A DNA stretch of 64,000 nt from Isoetes taiwanensis (GCA_021234155.1 JAJEKV010000021.1:17407710-17471709); one strand, 5' to 3'. Shown: positions 43,298 to 56,076, numbered from the stretch's first letter. Notes: generated by a model not told the origin, from the sequence alone. Translations and numbers: made by a program.

Positions 43298-43398
43298 ATA
43301 AAATGATTACATAAGGTTACATTTCAGATTACAAGCCAGGATTTCTATTAAACATTTCAGATTACATGAGCAACAAATTTTTTTATATACACTTGCTT

Positions 43399-44017
43399 TC
43401 ATTCCTGTGCCTCTATCAAAAAGAGATCTGGGTCCAGCTCCTCCTCGTCATCTTCTATGACCACTAGATCAGTGGCCACTGGGTCAGCTTGCCAGCCTAT
43501 ATCATCCCATTCTGGAGGGAAAGCAAAAAACCATGATGGTGCAGTGTTACCAAACAGAATAGCAGCTTCTCCATGTGCATCCTGCAAGCCCTTGTGATGA
43601 TAGAACATATCCCTGAAGTGAAGGAATTGTTCCTCTGTAAACAACCTATCATAACAAAAGCAGAACCTGTCTAGCGTAAAGGCTTGGTAGCCATTAAGCA
43701 GAAAAGGTTTCAACCTTTGCAGATCCTGGTCAATAGTAGGAGGAATAGGCCAAAGATGCTGGTGTGTAAAAATTTCAGTGGAAGCAGAGAAAGTTGAGAG
43801 ATCTGGGAGGTTTGGTGTACAATTCATCCTCCTGGGCTGTGGTCATATTCTCATCGGGTGAATAGAGAAATTTCTGTTGTCTGAGAATGTCCATCCATTC
43901 TGCATGGGTGAAAATCGGGACAGCACGCCTAGGTATCATGGGCTCTTCTTCTCTGGTGACATTGTCCCATTCCGGAGTGCCATCGTTTTGCAGGATCCAA
44001 GAGGTGAAGTTGGCCAT
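43399..44017 (-). pseudogene. Acidic-tailed protein of unknown family, one frameshift
   Basis: Two overlapping minus-strand frames form one protein of about 200 residues. Frame 1 starts MANFTSWILQNDGTPEWDNV and has FTHAEWMDILRQQKFLYSPD. A single shift near 43800 leads to frame 2, with TFSASTEIFTHQHLWPIPP, FLLNGYQAFTLDRFCFCYD, FGNTAPSWFFAFPPEWDDIG and an acidic tail (VVIEDDEEELDPDLF). It has no TM segment or signal. The family is unknown to me; rich aromatic content and a clean frame outside one shift suggest a fairly recent gene. It may be an accessory protein of a mobile element with the neighbouring minus-strand ORFs. Confidence 0.45.
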
Positions 44018-45259
44018 GTCTGCTGAAGTAGCTGCTGTAAACTGTAAACTGTAAACTCGGTCGCGAGCAAGAAGAATAGCACCTCGGGCCTTTTGGGTTA
44101 CCCGAGGTCATTAATTTTTGCCATTGAAGCAAATAAACCAGGAACAGAGGCGGATATTAGAGGAGCGGAGGACCCATGAATTCCGAGGTATTATAGGCTT
44201 AAAACATAGGTTAATTCCTGATGGGCTTAAAGAATTAGAAGCCAAGGCAGTGATAGGCGGTTGCCTTTCTTTGTAGTAGATGTTGTTTTACACAGATGAT
44301 GTTGTTTACACTGATGCGGGGAGACTTAACGGTGAGTGCGGTAACCGCATGGGTTCAGGGGTGGCGATGATTCCGAGGATGAGTTCGCGACTCTCTCCAT
44401 GCTTGAGGAAGAGGATATGTTCATCCAACTAAAGCAGGAAATGATCCATGCTTCAGCCATTAAAAAAGTGCTCAACAGGCGGATACATGGAGACACAACA
44501 ACACGAGACAATACTTTATGAATCAGTATCATAAGTGGGAGCGTAAACGAGAAGCTCATGTTTTAGTGTTCTTTGGATTACACCAACTATTCAGTGAGAA
44601 AAACTTGATGAAATCTTGAACATACTTGAAGAAGAAGAGTCTGAGATCTCACAATGCAGGATCTCGATTGAGGCCCAAGAATCGTATGTCATCATTAACC
44701 TCTTCAAAACAGCTATTATTATATCTCTAATGCATTTTGATAATACTAGAAGCTCAGGGTTATAGTTTTCCCTGATTTTTCTGCATACTTCATTTCATAA
44801 GAAGTATGAACTATTCTACCGGGTATGGTAGATTTCCATATGTATTTTTCTCCCTTTGAAATATAAAAACAACGTTTGCATCACCACAGTTTTCACCACG
44901 GCTTTCACCATAGATTTCACCATAATCAGCCAGGGGCATTGACCATTTTTTGACCCGGTCAGAAAATGGAATGGCTCTCAGATTCCTGAGGCAGAAGAGG
45001 AAAGGGACGTTTGCATGCATGCCACCTAGGCTCCAACATGCCACAGTAAAGGGTCAAGCATGCCACATAGACTGAAAGTATTAGGAAAATCCACTTACTG
45101 TGGCAATTGTGTAAAGGGTACTTTTACACAATAGATACTTTTATGAATATAAAGAAGTTTCTGTTTTGCATTCTCATTTTTTATGCTTCAGTTACAGAAA
45201 TTTGTACTTGAATGTTGAATGAATTCCAAGGTATAACTGGATTAAACTGAATTAAACTT
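44018..45259. other. Mostly gene-free; minisatellite relics
   Basis: No secure gene. At about 44360-44520 a plus-strand frame reads EDEFATLSMLEEEDMFIQLK then RRIHGDTTTRDNTL, loosely like the N-terminus of plant PIF/Harbinger nucleases, but too short to claim. At 44880-45075 TTCACCA(C/T)-type units and CATGCCACCTAGGCTCCAAC recur, the two modules that build the 60.7-61.4 kb array. Confidence 0.4.
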
Positions 45260-45690
45260 GCACAAGGCCTGTTACATATGGGTGAGATCAAAGAAAGGCA
45301 CTAAAGCCTGTGGTATCTGTTTTTAGAAACAGGCCTGTGGTAAAACAGAATTAGAAATTTACACAAGGCACAAATTTACACAAGACACAAAGCCATTACA
45401 AACTATTTTCTGGATTAAACAAAAGGCACAAGGCCTGGATTACAGTCGGCACAAGGCCATCATATGTTAAAACAGAAAATACCAGAATACTTCAGAATTA
45501 GAAATTTACACAAGGTTCAAAAAGGCACAAGGGCATCATATATTCAAAAAGGCACTAAGGCCATCATATATTACAAAGAGGCACTAAGGCCTGTATCACA
45601 AGGGGTGAGTTCACAAGGGGCACTAAGGCCTATATACCATCTGTTTTTAAAAAAAATACAAAGGCACAAAAGGCCTGTAGACTAACTTGA
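45260..45690. repeat. Degenerate GGCACTAAGGCC repeats
   Basis: A core AAGGCAC(A/T)AAGGCC with variable spacers (CATCATATATTACAAA, CTGT) recurs about ten times at uneven intervals. AATTAGAAATTTACACAAGG appears twice (about 45350 and 45495). It lies 3' of the minus-strand acidic ORF. Confidence 0.6.
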
Positions 45691-45819
45691 TCAAAAGAAA
45701 AAAAAAAAAAGAAAAAAGAGAAGGTGGCACAGCCGGGACTTCAAGCTTCATCTGTAAGAAAAAGTGAAGAAAATTAGTTTAGAATACATAAAAGAAAGCA
45801 AAAATTTAATGCATGCATG

Positions 45820-46299
45820 CTACTTACTCTGTGGAAAATTTTGGAGTTCCAAAAAAAATTCATGTTCTTCTTCGTCTTCTACCTCTTCTTCTTCTTCGGT
45901 CTGGTCTTCGCTCCATTCGTTATCAGAATCTTGGGAATCTTGGGGATCATCAGAAGAAGCTTCATCAGAGGAATCAAAATTAGAGGAGGATTCCACCTCT
46001 TCTGAAAGCTCCGAAAGATCTTCAGAGCTTTCAGAAGAGGTGGAATACGAATCAGAGCTCTCAGGCTCAGGGCTCTCGGGTTGTAGGCTCTCAGGATCGG
46101 GCTCCTGCAAATGAAAAATTGGCCAAGATCCTATGCCATAACTGGCAAGGACCTCAGCCAAAGGGATTGATAGCAGTTTCCGGCGCTTATGAGGGCCAGG
46201 GGAGGCAGAGCGAGAGGGAGAGGCAGAGCTGGAGGGAGAGCGACAGCGCTTCGACATTCTGTTGGAAGGAATTGGACGATGCTTCTCCTTCACGACCAT
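45820..46299 (-). CDS. Ser-rich acidic protein, unknown, intact ORF
   Basis: 159 codons from ATG 46299, with an internal ATG at about 46257 (MSKRCRSP) as an alternative start. Residues 15-45 are Ser/Arg/Pro-rich with a possible nuclear signal (PHKRRKLL). A short hydrophobic-aromatic block follows (SYGIGSWPIFHLQEP). The C-terminal 90 residues are extremely Ser/Glu/Asp-rich (ESSEDLSELSEEVESSS, TEEEEEVEDEEEHEFF). This pattern suggests a disordered nuclear protein. Low-complexity composition can keep a frame open by chance, so being open is weak evidence for function. It may be expressed with the other minus-strand ORFs at 42-44 kb. Confidence 0.4.
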   Translation of the reverse strand: MVVKEKHRPIPSNRMSKRCRSPSSSASPSRSASPGPHKRRKLLSIPLAEVLASYGIGSWPIFHLQEPDPESLQPESPEPESSDSYSTSSESSEDLSELSEEVESSSNFDSSDEASSDDPQDSQDSDNEWSEDQTEEEEEVEDEEEHEFFLELQNFPQSK

Positions 46300-46424
46300 A
46301 GCCTATAAAGGCTGGCGTGAATTAATTTCGTAGGCTACGATTTTAGGATTTCGTACCATTAGTATCTTAATCGTAATGACTAATAATAACCTCGAAATGA
46401 CCATTATTTTATTTTCTAAAAAAC

Positions 46425-46700
46425 ATAAAAAAAATATATATATATATCATTATCCTATTATATATATAGATATGAGGGTACTTACATACGGGGGTGTTAC
46501 ATATTTATGTTAATCTCGGTCGTTGATTTTTTTATATGCAGCAATGTGTCATCGTCTGGACCATTAGATTCCATGAGCTCCCTTATCACTCATATATATA
46601 CACAACCCCCTTTATTTGGGGCTTTTGATATGGGACGTCGGATTTGAGGAATTAAATTGGGGCTTTTAATCCAGACCGTCAAATTTTGGTCTTCACTTTT
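46425..46700. repeat. Left inverted segment of a possible 14-kb element
   Basis: TA-repeat tract, then ATGTGTCATCGTCTGGACC, AACCCCCTTTATTTGGGG, CTTTTGAT and a second TTGGGGCTTTTAAT with CAGACCGTC. The same elements occur as reverse complement at 60000-60615. This fits a terminal or subterminal inverted repeat, or two independent insertions of one family. Confidence 0.45.
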
Positions 46701-47968
46701 CTGCTTCTCCCAATTGGCGACAACGGCGGAACTCCGGCAGAATGGCGCGCTCGCTGGACCTCTGGCTGGCATTTGCTTCTCAAGACTTTCGGCTATGGCG
46801 CTGATGCTTCCACATGCATTTCCCTTCTTTTGCAACCGTTTCTTTTTGCCAGATATGGTGCAAAAGTGTGATCAAGACGAAATCGGCTTCCAGCCCCGAC
46901 TTGTGGATTCCAAGGGTCAGGTTCAGATGTGGCTCTGGAGTTTTCTGTGATGGCGGTCTCTCCTGCCGCATATGCAGCGTCTTACCTGTATTGTGCTCAC
47001 TTGCAGGAGCCATTGCTTACAACGATTCCCTCTAGGTGAATCTACACTGTGTACACACTAGCATTGCTCCATAGTTGTGAGAACTCAGGCTCAGCATGAA
47101 GGTCTGGCTGGGTTCTAATCGATGGAAGATTTGCTAAAGGTGCTGGCATTTTGCTCTACCCAGTCTGTTTGAAGCAAGCAAAGTCGTGAGCTAATATTTA
47201 GGGCAACAGGGCTGCACAGGAAGACAACAATGATGCCTCCGACATAGTTGAAGATTCAGAGAACGCATTTGGAAAAGCATTCAAATTGTGGAGATATTAA
47301 AGGTAAGTTTTAGTCAGCTTCTTTTCTACGTGCAAAAAGCATAGTTAAACTTCTCGATTTGGCATTTAACATCATTGTATGCCACACTAGAGTCAAATTT
47401 TTAGTGAGTTGCAATATATTCTACAAGAGAAAGCTGGGGAAAAGGAATTATCATCAGAACAGGAGCTGAGGTATATGAAAATATATTAGCCCTGGACTCC
47501 AAGATTTTTCTTTAAATTTTATTATTCTCTTCTATCTGCAGATCCTTTTGGAGCAACATATAACAGAAGGTTTTTTTCCTTCAAGGTTGTACTTATGTTA
47601 ACTTTGCGGAATCTGTCAGAGAGACTACTGATTGAGCCACATGATCAACTGCAATATATAATGCAACTCTGCCTTAAGGTACAAAATTGGGATGGTAACA
47701 TGTATTTGAGACTTTCCGAGGTGCTTATGTTGTGCTGGAATATGCAGTGATGGATCCAATGTCCAGGGTTCCGTTTATGTTCTAGCTTTTATTAATGTAG
47801 ATATGTTTATGTTCTAGCTTTTATTAATGTAGATATGTTTATGCCTACTGTAAATATGGGTGTGTATTATGTTTCCAGAAAATTAAATAACTGTGAGCTT
47901 GACTTCTGCTACAATTTCTGCACCAGATCTTCAGGTTGCTAGTGCAAATGATGGTAAGTCGTGCACAT
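46701..47968. other. Possible captured-gene exons, unassigned
   Basis: Exon-like pieces on the plus strand include SQIFSELQYILQEKAGEKEL at about 47393 (followed by a GTATATG donor-like site) and TLRNLSERLLIEPHDQLQYI at about 47600. They precede the DUF639 piece and may come from the same captured gene, but I cannot confirm it. TTTATGTTCTAGCTTTTATT occurs twice (about 47776 and 47808) as a short direct duplication. Confidence 0.35.
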
Positions 47969-48541
47969 ATGGATTGGGTACTTCTTGAAGGGAGATTGAC
48001 CCTGACAGGTCGGGCACTTACTTCACATAAATAAAAATGGAATGATTGTTGATGTTGATGGGACGGCAACAACACAGCCTGTACTTGAGCATGTTGGCGT
48101 ATCCACTTGGCCTGGTTAGTGATTATTCCTGCCTAAATTCGAATTAACCTTTGTGACAGTGATTGAGATATGGATTGGGTACTTCTTGAAGGGAGATTGA
48201 CCCTGACAGGTCAGGCATTATATTTTGAATCAACTGGGGTTGTATCTTATGATAAGCCCAAGAAGTACGATCTGTCAGCTGATGTTATGCAAATGTTGGC
48301 ATTTTCCTTTGTCATAATTTTTATTCTGACAGGTTTTTTCTGTGGAGTAGCTCTATTTGGCCACTCTATGAAGGATTTTTCACTTTCTGCTTTGATTCAG
48401 CGATGGCTTTTTCTTGCTTTCAAGCCAAAGTATTCTAAGCGGCCGATTCTGTTATGGCTCAAAAGCCTAAAGCTTTACATCGAAATGTGGATTGCAGTTT
48501 TGATTGAGGTTTGCCCATTGACATTTCGTAGCTCCTCTTAG
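47969..48541 (+). pseudogene. DUF639 protein fragment, part duplicated
   Basis: From 48170 the frame reads MDWVLLEGRLTLTGQALYFE then STGVVSYDKPKKYDLSADV, matching from memory the conserved DUF639 block of plant membrane-associated proteins (Arabidopsis At1g71240 type). The frame continues with hydrophobic sequence (FSFVIIFILTGFFCGVALF) to 48541. The first about 50 bp also occur at 47969-48020, 201 bp upstream, broken off after LTLTG. The family function is unknown. Only a small part of the usual several-hundred-residue protein is present, so this is a captured or decayed fragment. Confidence 0.6.
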
Positions 48542-48544
48542 GAT

Positions 48545-50470
48545 TTTCTGGAGTCTTTAAGCGTTGATCTATTAGAGGATGTTGGGAACAATTGTTTATT
48601 TCTAAACCCTTAGTCCTTTATTTTTTTGATTATTACGAGGGATGTAACTTTGAATCGAGATAACCCAAACCATGCTTTAATGTCAGTTACCTTAAGGCAA
48701 AGATATGTCCTCTACCCTTTATTTTTAAGCCTTACTTTAAGGTAGTTATCTCAAGGCAAAATGAGAACTATTTATTTTCTTACCTTTACTGCCCATTATC
48801 TTAAACCTTCAATTGAGCTTTGGTTTTTGCAATTCAAGGCTAAAGCTGTTTGATGCATTGTGTATTTCATGGATAAGGATAAGAAAACAATATTCTACGA
48901 AAAAATATCTTTCATATATGCATTGTTTGTTTAGAAAAATGGTCTTACAACATGTTCCATATGGGTATGTATCACTTCTATGGATAAATCCTTATTATTG
49001 CTAAATCCTCGGGCCAGGATCAACACAAAATATATGAATGAAATTCGACCACCATGATGGGAACCCTAAAAATGAAAATGAATGAAATTCGACCACCATG
49101 ATGAGCACCCTAAAAATGAAATGCCTACTGTATAAACTACATCAGGGAACCTTTAATTCAAATGTCAGCCACTGCCATGTATAAACTACATCAGGGAACC
49201 TTTAATTCAAATGTCAGCCACTGCCATGTATAAACTACATCAGGGAACCTTTAATTCAAATGTCAGCCACTGCCAATGGAAATACTGCACAAGAAATTTA
49301 GTGTAAAAAAAAGGAAAAAGGGCTATGATTTTTGTAAAGCATTTTGCTCATGTGCCAAAAGAAGTAGGAAAAAAGCTAGATGATAGGAGAATTTTCGTAA
49401 TCTTCCCTTTATTTTATCCCATTGATAGTACAAAAACTTGTATATATAAAATTATTCTATGTGTCCATGGGAAACGATGTACTCATGGATTGTTTACATA
49501 TTGAAATCAATCTAGGCCGTCTATTTGGGGGCCAACGAGGTGGCACAACTACGTCCTTAGGATCTAGATGGGGTCATGCATGGGGGCATGCACCCCATCC
49601 TCAAACCGTCAGATCAAAAAAAGAAGGTGCGATCTTCACCGTTAAAAATATTGAGGGAAACAACAAAGAAAATATAGTTTAATATGATTGGTGAGGTGGC
49701 GCAAATATCTTGAGGTGGCATATATATTATAAATGCACCATTAATGAGGTTTGTTGATGTGGCATTGCAAAAGAGAAAGTAATAAATGTGGTGTTGGGGC
49801 ATGCACCATGGTCCATGCCTCTAGACCAAGGTGGCCCACATTTAACCATCGATGGTGCATCGAAAAGTGTTACCAAGCGAAAGTTCATTAATTAAGGGGA
49901 AGTTCGTTACTTAAGAAGCAAGGAAAATTCTAAAAAGGGCAAAGGTGTCATTTGTGCCGTCGTTAAAAAGTCTACTCTTATCTTGATAAGAAAGTAGCCA
50001 AGATTTTAATGCTAAGGTTTAGAAGTGCAGTATAAGGTGCTCGTAATCCAAAAAATTTTCGCCTTGTTTCCCCCCAAAAAAAATCTTGGCATTCTATTTC
50101 TATATCTTGAAACGCTGGCCGTCTCTCCTCTGTTGCGCCGATTTCTTCTTGGTGAAGATACTTTTGCTTCAAAGCATGTGTTGGTATTCTAAGTTGGTGC
50201 TCTCGCTTGGTTGTAAGCTCTTGCACAATCGGTTTTGAGCAAACCTTGAGTTGAATTATGTCCTTCAATTTCTTTGTGTATTTTGTTGCAGGAAAATATG
50301 ATTCTGGCCAGCATAGAACACTGAGTTTTTGTCTGATCGCATTGTCTAGCTATTTTCTTTACTTTAAATTTTCCTTTACTTTGTTTGAATCGCATTGTCT
50401 ACTCTACTTTTATTAGTCGTTTGCATTTTTTCGTTTGGATTTAAATGCTTTGTTTTGTGGATGCTTTGCA
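48545..50470. other. Gene-free stretch with tandem repeats
   Basis: No gene seen. Two 44-bp copies starting ATGAATGAAATTCGACCACC lie at about 49035-49125. The section near 49510-49640 has GGCCGTCTATTTGGGGG and AAACCGTCAGATCAAA, motifs related to the inverted segments at 46.5 and 60.3 kb. The remainder is AT-rich. Confidence 0.45.
49131..49276. repeat. Three 49-bp tandem units
   Basis: Units start at 49131, 49180 and 49229, each with TATAAACTACATCAGGGAAC and ATGTCAGCCACTGCCA. The copies are essentially identical, so the expansion is recent. Confidence 0.9.
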
Positions 50471-53400
50471 GAATATATGGAACGATGGCTAACCTAGGTT
50501 GGATGGATCAATTTACAGAAGAACGACGACCCTGTGTTGTTTTTGAAGAACCACAGTTATGTGTTATCGTAGCACAGTCGGAGTATGTAATGGGAGTTGC
50601 TTCGCATTTTAAAGAGGGTTCGCAACTTGCAGAAAAAGACTCTTTTTTTTAATGATCTGTGGCTATAATTGTGAGTTAGGCGTGCGCTATGCGTGGACAG
50701 GGATGGAGAGAATCGGATCTCCATGCGGCTCGTTCGGACCTCATGAGATATGGGGTAAATTTTCGGAGCTTTCTTTTTTGAAACGATCTAGATTATGAAG
50801 GGGGTTAATGCAGCGGATGTTTATATGTATGGTGCAGTTAAATCCGATGCACAAGCTCTTCCAACACCACCCATCGAGGGATGCAAATAGAGGCGCTGCA
50901 AGACCTTTGGTTGCCATATCTGTGTTGGTGCAGAATGCATTTTGGGATTTTTGTAAGAATAATGCAAGGAAAAGGATGTTGATTGATACTGGAGCTGAAG
51001 AAGCGAAAAAGAAGCCTGCAAATCCCTATTCTGAAGTGTCAGATTGAAGGGCCAATTTTTGCTTCCAATAGTTGCCGGTCTGGTTGCGAATTTTGCCCGT
51101 CATTTTCCTCACGAACTCTGCCCTTCTGTGCTACAGTTAATCGGAAATCGAAAACAGAGCATGTGATTAAACAGCTCAGGATAGATCCGGACCACCGGCT
51201 TGGCCCCGAAATCCGTCGTCTTTTGCTCAAATTGTATTATTTTCTTCTCTGTCACTGCATTCATTTGTCAGCTCTATTGGGCGATTCAGAGCATGCACAA
51301 AGAGCATGTATAGTTTTTGCATTTATCAACTCCTTCACCTGATCTGATGAAGCTGCCGGCAATTGGGAAGAGCAGGCCTGGAGAAAAGAAACCCATTAAA
51401 AATTTCTGGGTAATAGAGAGCTGCTATGGCAAATGGGTACTCCATTGCCTGGTAGATTGAGGCCACAGCTATGGCATGGAGGAGACAGCTGCAGAAAATT
51501 CAAGATATGATGACATAGATTGTTAATCCCGATTTTTGAAAGTACGGAATAAGACTTTCTTTCTCGCTATTCAATGCCGGAACCTTCACCAATCATGGAA
51601 TTTTTTTGTGGGCTTTTGATCTGGGTAGGTTTCCATTTGATTCATGAGCTCAAGGTTTTGAGGTTATGAAAATTTCTCCGGTGGGTTGCTTCTATGGTGG
51701 GCTTTTCCTTTCTTGGAAGTAGACAATAGCCGTAGCTACTAGAGATTTGGTGTTGAGGCAAGTAGAGGCAGAACCTATATGTAATCTGTCATGCGATTGC
51801 AAGGGCATCTGTATGAAGTCGTTTCAATTTAGATCTTGGAACTTCAAACTTGGCTTTAAAATCGGCACAGATCTATTCGGCAGGCTCTGGTTTTACCGCC
51901 GCTCTGTTTTTTGCATGCAGGCATTCTTGAGATTATTGTTTTACCTCGGTTATTGGATTGAAAGCTTTTGTTGGCAGATTTGTTGCCTTTAGCTTTAAGA
52001 ATACAGATAAGCTATGAGCTCTGCAGATACAAAATGTCTAGTTAGTTTTCCAGCTTGAAGCATTGCCTGTTGATATATCTGCTATAAAGAAAAGCCTGCA
52101 AGGCATGAGGGTTTGAATTTGTTCTTGGATTGCAGCACATGTAATTACATTTTGACTCTCGTTACTTCGGCTTTGTGTTTTTTCGTTGCAGGATGTTGAA
52201 GAGAGGTTTGATTTGTTGCTGGGGAGCATCTTAGCCTGTGGGAATTAGGTGAAGCATCTGTAAGAACCCGTCATATTTAAGGTTTGATATTGACAATTAA
52301 GACGATCTATTCATTTTCTAAGTCCTAAGGCATGTGAGGCCTTCAAGATTCTAAAGTTTCTCTGTTTTGTGGTTGGAAGCCAAATTTCCTCTATTTTTAG
52401 CTTTTGCAATGGATATGCAATAGATGCTATGTTTCTATTGTAGATGTGTTGATGTTAATGCATGATCATGTGATGAAACATGTTCTTCTAGATGTGCCAT
52501 GGTTTTGCAGCACTGTATTCGCAGTGACAAGTGACGCGACAAGTGACGAATACATATTTAATATTATTATTTATTTAGTTTTGAGCTTTTGTTGAAGTTT
52601 TGACTTATAACTTCTCATCTGTTAATCTCATTGTGTGAAAGCATATTGATTCTTCTTCATGTTTGTGCATGTTTGTCATGTTCATCATGCCGTCGAGCTG
52701 CTGGGCGTTATAATGTGCGAGAATATTCTTATCTAGATTAAAACTGTGTCATATAGAAATCCATTCTCATCATGATCTCACAGGCAAACAATAGATTTCT
52801 TATTGTCTAAATTCATGTGCTAGACCTTCAGGATATTCAACATGAAAGGCATGAAGATGTGATCCGCTTTCTCTTTGCGATTCATGGTTTTTGCAGATGA
52901 AACCTTACTATTCAAAATGTCGCTCCCTACGCAGGTTTAATAGATGCATCTATCCAACATTCTTAATTTGTTTCATTGGTGTCCTATATAGTATGAGGCA
53001 TGGCTGAGGCTTCTGATCGAAGTGTATTATACGATCTTTAGCAGGTATATTTTAGTATTCTAATTTCATGCATGCATATTTGTTTACTGGCGATGCTTTG
53101 ATCAAGGAAGACATGCATAGTTTTAATGATGTTTGTTTCTTTGTCTGGAATCCTCCAATATTTTTTGTCCTAAGCTCCATAGTTCCTTTACTACAAGCAC
53201 TTTCCTACATGGTTTTGCATATGATTGGTGGGGAAACTTGCATTTATTTTGCATGCTTGAATTGGAACTTGCATTTGTATTTGCATATTTTGAACATCCT
53301 TTGCTTTTGAAATTTGAAAAACTGGCAGACTTGCCATTATTTTTTAAGCACATTTGACCCTGTTCTTCACCTTTTTTTAGGGAACAGAACGACAAAAGTT

Positions 53401-54639
53401 TCTGTCTATATTGACAAATGCAACGTGGATTCCTAAAATATTTTGAATAAGCGTTGTTCAGACTGAATATAATGGCGTGAAGACTCAAAGGAAGATTGTT
53501 CGAGAAATTAGCTCTGTAGACTGGGCAGCTGAAGCAAACGTTTATTGCAATATATGACAGACGTCAAGTGATGGCTATATTTTTTGTAGAAATGTTGTTT
53601 ATAAAAGAACCAAGTTCCGAATTTTGTGAATGAATTTTGTGAATATGCTGTACATGTTGTTTGGATTATAATAAACAACTAAGTTTTGTGGCAAACGTTT
53701 CACGTTTTGTCAATACAGATTAAATGATTAAATTAATAGGCTTCGACAATGCATATCTATGGAATTTGGAACTTTTTGAGCTGGACCAAGTTCAATTAAT
53801 TGCCATGCAGCATCTCCAAGCTAAAACATTCCCTAGGGAGCCATAACAATTTTAGATAACTTTGGTCCTTTGGTCCTTACCCTGTGCTTGTGATAAAAAT
53901 AAAGATCTGCGATATGTGCAATAAAAGCAGAGGTCGTAAATATAATATTTTTGTGTAAATTCACTTGCTTGAGCAATAAATAGGATTTGACGGTTGAATC
54001 ATAGCTTCAAGCCATGTGGTAGGCCGCTATATAACAAGGCACCCAATCCCTATAACAATTGGTAAAGCAATTTTCCCTGTTGTGTTAATGAGAGCTCAAG
54101 ACGATGGACTTCAAAAGATTAAAGGAGGGTTGTGGTGACCAATAGACTGCAAATGAATAACGGCATTGGTCATGATAGTATAACATCAAGTTAACCATTT
54201 GGGCATTTGAACTGTATTTATGGTTGTAAGCTCAGATGGTTAAACCCCATGGGGAGACCTTCGCCTAAAAAGCCAAGGCCATATAACAATGCATCCGCCT
54301 TAGAATAATATGTAAAACCTCTGCCATTTGTCTTGCTTGGAACAAGCAAACCTTACTCCCTAAGCGATAATAGGATTATGAAGCTATGGCCTTGGACCCA
54401 TGGAGTTCCATAGAAATAATGGTTTATGCTTGGTGATTAAATTTATAGTGTTTGGAAATACATGTCTATGTAATTGAATTATTGAGTGTGATCGATTTAA
54501 ACTAACTATTATGCAGGGGAACTTGATAAATAGCGCACCTAAGGTTTGTGTTGTACTAAACTTATGTATGCTTTTTGAGATCTATGCTCTCTCAGCCACG
54601 AATAACAGACCATTGCCATAATTGCATCCACATAATCTT
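50471..54639. other. No recognisable gene
   Basis: Just after an acceptor-like TTTGCAG at 50472, a plus-strand frame (50488-50652) reads MANLGWMDQFTEERRPCVVF then EEPQLCVIVAQSEYVMGVAS. It could be an exon of an unknown gene. The remaining 4 kb has only short, two-stranded open frames and no family I recognise. Confidence 0.4.
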
Positions 54640-55560
54640 CATAGAATATCTAAGAATCTATAGGAATCTTAGTAGGATCTTAGAAAATCCAGGAAAATTT
54701 ACATATCATCTTGGGGAATCTATCTGAATCGTCAGTGAATTTTTAAGAATCTTGATGGAATCTTGATGGAATCTTGGAGACATAAGGGGATCTTCAAATC
54801 TAAAGGAATATGAAGGAATCTTCATAAAATCTTTAGGAAACTGGCAGAATCTTGATAAAACCTTGAATAACCTAAAGAAATCTTCATATAATCTAAGGGA
54901 ATCCAAGAGCACCTACATAGAATCATGGGGAATTTAGGTGAATCCTGGGACAATCTATGGAAATCTTCCACACCACTGTAGTTTGCAGGGTCGACTTCAT
55001 GCAGTCCTTCATAGTACAACCACTTGTATATATATATATATACAAGTCTTTGTACTATGAGAAGTGTTAAAATCGAGTGTTTGTTGTGATCGAGTTTTTT
55101 GCAGAAGATTTTAGCATAAGGGTTTTAAGTTCAAGTGAAATTTACACCAACTCTCCATCCACACCTGGTCAAACTATGGGTCAAACTGTTGCTTTACATC
55201 TTCTAGTTTCTATTTTCTATTTAGATTTTGCAATGGGCTTCATTCCCTCAACATTTTGTCTCTAAATTTTGCAGTGGGAGTTTGGACGATTATTCCACTT
55301 TTTGCAATCACTCTAGATAGATCTTTGAAGCATTTGCGGCAGACATAGAGCTAATTTAGAGGAATCTTGATAGAATCTTTGAGGATCTAAGGAAGTCTTT
55401 GTAGAATCTAAGAGAATCTATATAGAATGTTATGGAATGTAGAGGAATCTTGGGGTAACACTTGGAAATCTAGAGGAATCTCTAGAGAATCTTAAGATTC
55501 TAGGGGAATCTTTATAAAAGCTTAGAGAATATGAGGGAAATTCAAGGGGATCAGTAAAAT
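54640..55560. repeat. Degenerate GGAATCTT-type repeats, two blocks
   Basis: Blocks at about 54640-54970 and 55340-55560 consist of GGAATCTTGATGGAATCTTG-like units with many variants, roughly 10-25 bp apart. A non-repetitive stretch with a short TA palindrome (CTTGTATATATATATATACA, about 55023) lies between them. They are probably one decayed minisatellite split by an insertion. Confidence 0.55.
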
Positions 55561-55964
55561 TATCATTCTTGTTGTAGTCTCTATTATTCACGTGAAGTCG
55601 AGTTGAGTCTGAAAATCAGGGACGCAAAGGATAATAGGTTTGTAAGGGCTCTAGATTAGTTGGATCCATATCGATATGTTATTGTAGAAGACGTTCGGCA
55701 AATAATTTGTATAAAAATAACATTTGTTGATATTTTGTGTAGCTTTTATAAGTTGTAAGTGGGTGATGGATTCGTAAGCGTAACTTTAACATTCCCTCCC
55801 AATGCACATTCTTTACTTTAAATGCTTACTCTCCTTGAGGACACGAGCACATGGAACATGGAACACGAGTTGCAACACATCCGAACATCAGTTGCAATAA
55901 CATATTTGGTTTTGTTCTCAATCCTAAACTCTTCGATTTGGTTTCTATATCTGGTCGATGAACG

Positions 55965-56076
55965 GATGCACACATGATATGTGCATTCGATACTTACAAC
56001 AAAGTTGTCAAAAGTGAATCGATGCACACATGATATGTGCATTCGATACTTAAACAGAGTTGTCAAAAGATCAAAA
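55965..56076. repeat. Two 56-bp direct repeats
   Basis: Units start at 55965 and 56021, each with GATGCACACATGATATGTGC and a small internal palindrome GCACA/TGTGC. They differ by only a few bases at the end. Confidence 0.85.

Noticed and set aside
44360-44520. PIF/Harbinger nuclease N-terminus
   Set aside because: Only about 50 residues with a loose resemblance; no DDE region follows.
54706-55019. Minus-strand ORFs with repeated Asp-Ser-Ile-Lys-like residues
   Set aside because: They are translations of the GGAATCTT-type minisatellite.
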